A stretch of 64,000 bases of DNA, taken from the NCBI RefSeq assembly GCF_020091405.1, contig NZ_CP081903.1:6138501-6202500 (forward strand). Reading direction: 5' to 3'. Shown in pieces: positions 61,967 through 64,000 of the stretch. This DNA is from Bacteroides cellulosilyticus (GTDB taxonomy: Bacteria > Bacteroidota > Bacteroidia > Bacteroidales > Bacteroidaceae). Each line of letters starts with the position of its first letter. Position 1 is the first letter of the stretch. The notes under the pieces are model-generated. The model ran no database searches and was not told where the DNA came from. It saw only the letters and a list, made by a program, of their open reading frames with translations. The position numbers and the translations under genes were made by a program.

Positions 61967-62995
61967 TTATCCCCCTCTCAACTCCCAATGCCCCGACTTG
62001 TTAGAGCCAACACGTTTGATTAGCCCTTTCTCCTTTAATGCTGCCATAATACGTTCACCTTGTCGTAAGGAAACCGAAAGCGATTCTGCAATCTCTTTTG
62101 CAGTGATTCGGTTATTTATCCGGATAAGCTCTAATACACGTTGTTCGTTTATACCGACATTTATACCGACATTTATACCGACATCGACACGAGGTTCTAA
62201 ACCTTCATCCTCTATGGATACCTGATAATTACGAATCGTCTGCTCTAAATTACGGATATGCTCATCGAACATAAAGTTGTGAAATGGTTCTATATCATCG
62301 TTTTCACGAGTAGCTATAAGAGATTCAATATATTCCGCTTTATGGTCTTTGTTAATATTGGTAGGAATGATTCCAAACTCAAACTGCAACTGATTCATCA
62401 GCAAACGAGACATCCTGCCATTGCCATCAGCCCACGGATGAATTGTTACTAAATAGAAGTGAGCGTCGAAACTCAACTTATAGCATTCAATAACATTCGT
62501 TTTTGAAAGAGCCTTTCGTCGCTGATTTATACTTTCGCAAAGTTCTGTCAACTTTGTAGGTACCTTTGAGTAATTCATATAAGAGCGTCCTCCAGTTCCG
62601 GCTGTAACGTTCAGTAATCGTAAATCTCCATTCGCTGACGAAAATTCACCTAATGCAGTTTGATATATTGTTCCAGTATTCTTCAGAACGATAGAAGATA
62701 GTTTCTTAAGCATATCAACTGAAATATCACTATGGCTCTTTGCAAAAGTAATAGATTGTTCGTATGCTGCTTTCAGGTCTAAGTTCATTAGTTGCTCAGT
62801 CATAGAACGACCTTTCACACTGATGCCCTCATCAAACAAAAGTTGATTCTCAATTTCGGTGACAGTAGACCCCTCAATAGCTGTAGAATGAGTGATAAGG
62901 GAATAGAGATAGAACTTATTGTAGTCTATCTGTTGGCCGATACCCAGCTCTTTAAACTGAGCTAACAAGGATAATATCTTCTGTTCTCTTGTCAT
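61967..62995 (-). CDS. Fic-family protein (adenylyltransferase type) with C-terminal winged helix
   Basis: I start at the ATG at 62995 (MTREQK), since residues encoded further upstream overlap a promoter-like TACCTTTA. The 342-residue protein has an N-terminal inhibitory-helix motif STAIEG at about residues 37-42 (pattern S/TxxxEG, class II Fic), the Fic core HPWADGNGRMSRLLMN at about 190, and a C-terminal helix-turn-helix (ITAKEIAESLSVSLRQGERIMAALKEKG). The Fic core transfers AMP to a target protein Thr, Ser or Tyr. Between core and HTH is a tandem repeat of VGIN, encoded by 12-bp units, so linker length could vary. Confidence 0.9.
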   Translation of the reverse strand: MTREQKILSLLAQFKELGIGQQIDYNKFYLYSLITHSTAIEGSTVTEIENQLLFDEGISVKGRSMTEQLMNLDLKAAYEQSITFAKSHSDISVDMLKKLSSIVLKNTGTIYQTALGEFSSANGDLRLLNVTAGTGGRSYMNYSKVPTKLTELCESINQRRKALSKTNVIECYKLSFDAHFYLVTIHPWADGNGRMSRLLMNQLQFEFGIIPTNINKDHKAEYIESLIATRENDDIEPFHNFMFDEHIRNLEQTIRNYQVSIEDEGLEPRVDVGINVGINVGINEQRVLELIRINNRITAKEIAESLSVSLRQGERIMAALKEKGLIKRVGSNKSGHWELRGG

Positions 62996-63061
62996 AAAAA
63001 TGTTTTTTGATGCTACCTTTATATGACTATAAAGGTATGCAATGTTTTTTTGCAAAGTTAG

Positions 63062-63087
63062 CAAAAAGGCGGACTACTCCGCCTTTT
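63062..63087 (-). terminator. Terminator after the 40-residue ORF
   Basis: Minus strand GGCGGA and TCCGCC arms with a 4-base loop, followed by TTTTTGC. It lies directly after the small ORF. Confidence 0.75.
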
Positions 63088-63092
63088 CCCCT

Positions 63093-63215
63093 TTAATCTT
63101 CCAACAACTCCCCTGCCTGTACCCACTTCGTATACGATACCAGCGACTCTTCAATAAGAGCATACTCGCAATCACTGGCTATTTTCAGTTCATCGCACAA
63201 TTCTTCTAAGTCCAT
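63093..63215 (-). CDS. 40-residue acidic protein linked to the PP2C-like gene
   Basis: An ATG only 5 bases after the PP2C-like stop begins a 40-codon ORF with the start MDLEELCDELKIASDCEYAL. The protein is acidic with two Cys, probably helical, and is closed by a terminator. Tight spacing suggests co-translation. I recognise no family. It could be a regulator or partner of the phosphatase-like protein. Confidence 0.6.
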   Translation of the reverse strand: MDLEELCDELKIASDCEYALIEESLVSYTKWVQAGELLED

Positions 63216-63220
63216 AAATA

Positions 63221-64000
63221 TTATTTTTTAATTTTTATCCTCAGGTAAGCACGGTCATCAAAGGAGCAGTTTCCTTTCTTTATCCCTTTCGTGCTCTTAT
63301 ACAACCGCATACACAAAGGATCTTTCTCCAGAATATCTGCAAGATAACATTCCGATTCATGCAAGGTGGAATATAGATGAGGATAACCGTCAGAAGACAA
63401 TACCACCTCTTCCGCATCACCCACAGGGAAAATATTCACCTGCTTCATCTGCACGGGAAAGCCGTCAAACACAGGGAAGGCAAACCGCTGTTCTTCTACC
63501 GGACAATTCTGCAAAACAGCCTGTTTCTGCAGAAAAGGATAGATAAATTCCCGTCCCGGATCGTGAGATTCCAAATCTTTCACCGTAGCCCCGTTCAACA
63601 AAGCTACTTCATTGACCACCGCACGGGCATTCGCCATAATAGCATCAATCTCTTTCTCATTAGAGGAATACAGATTACCAATAATACACTGGCAATCACC
63701 CACCTGCCAAACTTCATTCCGGGCATAACTATAAATCACGCCATTAGCCGTGAAACGTTTACCCGGCTCTGCTTTCAGTTCATCAAGTAAATTATGCTCT
63801 ACATAGAAATTATGCATTTTCTCTGTTATCCGGCAAATAGCCTCAGCAGCATCAATATCCTTCGGAAAATCACGTATAGCCTCCAAAGCAAGCTCCATAG
63901 CCAGCCGACCGGTTTTCTTACCCTCGTAAGTGAAGGTAGATTTAGCCGTAGCCCCGTCAATCACCGCCGCAAAGTAGGGAGTAACAATAATACCATCCTC
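63221..64000 (-). CDS. PP2C-like protein, truncated by the window end
   Basis: The frame is open to the last base, so the N-terminus is missing; the first M that can be read, a GTG at 63964, is internal. Visible features are EDG...AAVIDGATAK (PP2C motifs with metal-binding Asp), a region VWQVGDCQCIIGNLYSSN (motif-8-like GD) and VVLSSDGYP (conserved SDG), in the order of metal-dependent PP2C phosphatases. Stop at 63221. Annotation as PP2C-like is moderately sure; the C-terminal third is divergent. Confidence 0.65.
   Translation of the reverse strand, partial: EDGIIVTPYFAAVIDGATAKSTFTYEGKKTGRLAMELALEAIRDFPKDIDAAEAICRITEKMHNFYVEHNLLDELKAEPGKRFTANGVIYSYARNEVWQVGDCQCIIGNLYSSNEKEIDAIMANARAVVNEVALLNGATVKDLESHDPGREFIYPFLQKQAVLQNCPVEEQRFAFPVFDGFPVQMKQVNIFPVGDAEEVVLSSDGYPHLYSTLHESECYLADILEKDPLCMRLYKSTKGIKKGNCSFDDRAYLRIKIKK

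Overview
The window looks like a chromosomal segment of a gut Bacteroides species. The evidence is two SusC/SusD pairs, lipoprotein signals, an FecR/ECF-sigma surface-signalling pair, an inositol-lipid gene cluster of Bacteroides type, and the Bacteroidetes order mutY-ssb-gldE beside HU and RNase G. Several genes also have promoters of the Bacteroides sigma-ABfr type (TTTG, about 20 bp, then TAnnTTTG). I cannot name the species from the sequence alone. I saw no tRNA, rRNA, CRISPR array, insertion sequence or prophage.

Layout. 1-5.3 kb: the end of an S46 dipeptidyl peptidase, two thioredoxin-fold proteins, a PHP phosphatase, an ABC-F ATPase and an uncharacterised protein. 5.3-11.5 kb: a SusC/SusD pair whose susC lacks an in-frame start codon and can be restored by one base, a candidate small RNA made from a duplicated two-hairpin element, and a short secreted ORF divergent from susC. 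11.6-16.8 kb: a transglutaminase-like membrane protein, a PhoB/PhoR-type two-component system behind an inverted array with 11-bp period, and a cobalamin riboswitch with no B12 gene after it, followed by yjdJ/yjdI-like genes. 16.8-25.3 kb: tryptophanase, then M23-like, phosphopantetheinyl transferase, gldE, ssb and mutY, and on the other strand HU, a 30-residue basic ribosomal-type protein and RNase G. 25.3-34.3 kb: an iron alcohol dehydrogenase, an unknown protein, the inositol-lipid operon (inositol-3-phosphate synthase, PgpA-like phosphatase, GtrA, CDP-alcohol phosphotransferase, PAP2/AUR1-like) and a DUF5686 outer-membrane protein. 34.7-38.3 kb: the aspartate:alanine antiporter and aspartate 4-decarboxylase. 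38.4-42.7 kb: a sensor kinase, a sigma-54 activator and a TolC-like protein whose gene has a consensus sigma-54 promoter and paired upstream sites. 42.9-47.8 kb: hisG-hisD-hisC-hisB behind a histidine attenuator encoding six consecutive His codons. 48-50.3 kb: a thioesterase flanked by GC-rich repeat modules and a secreted YD-like repeat protein.

50.4-60.7 kb is the most coherent system. An ECF sigma factor, an FecR anti-sigma factor, a SusC with an N-terminal STN signalling domain, a SusD, a secreted metallo-beta-lactamase-fold hydrolase, a secreted glycerophosphodiester phosphodiesterase and a GlpT/UhpC-type transporter lie in one direction behind a consensus promoter. I read it as an inducible uptake system for glycerophosphodiesters or phospholipid headgroups. 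The transporter is interrupted by one in-frame TAG. 60.9-64 kb is an accessory-looking end with a DUF2971 protein, a Fic protein, a 40-residue ORF and a partial PP2C-like protein.

A theme of the whole window is intergenic inverted repeats whose arms are tandem arrays of a short word, with a different word at almost every site (12.9, 15.7, 30.3, 34.4, 36.5, 38.3, 41.1, 42.85, 45.2, 48.05 kb).
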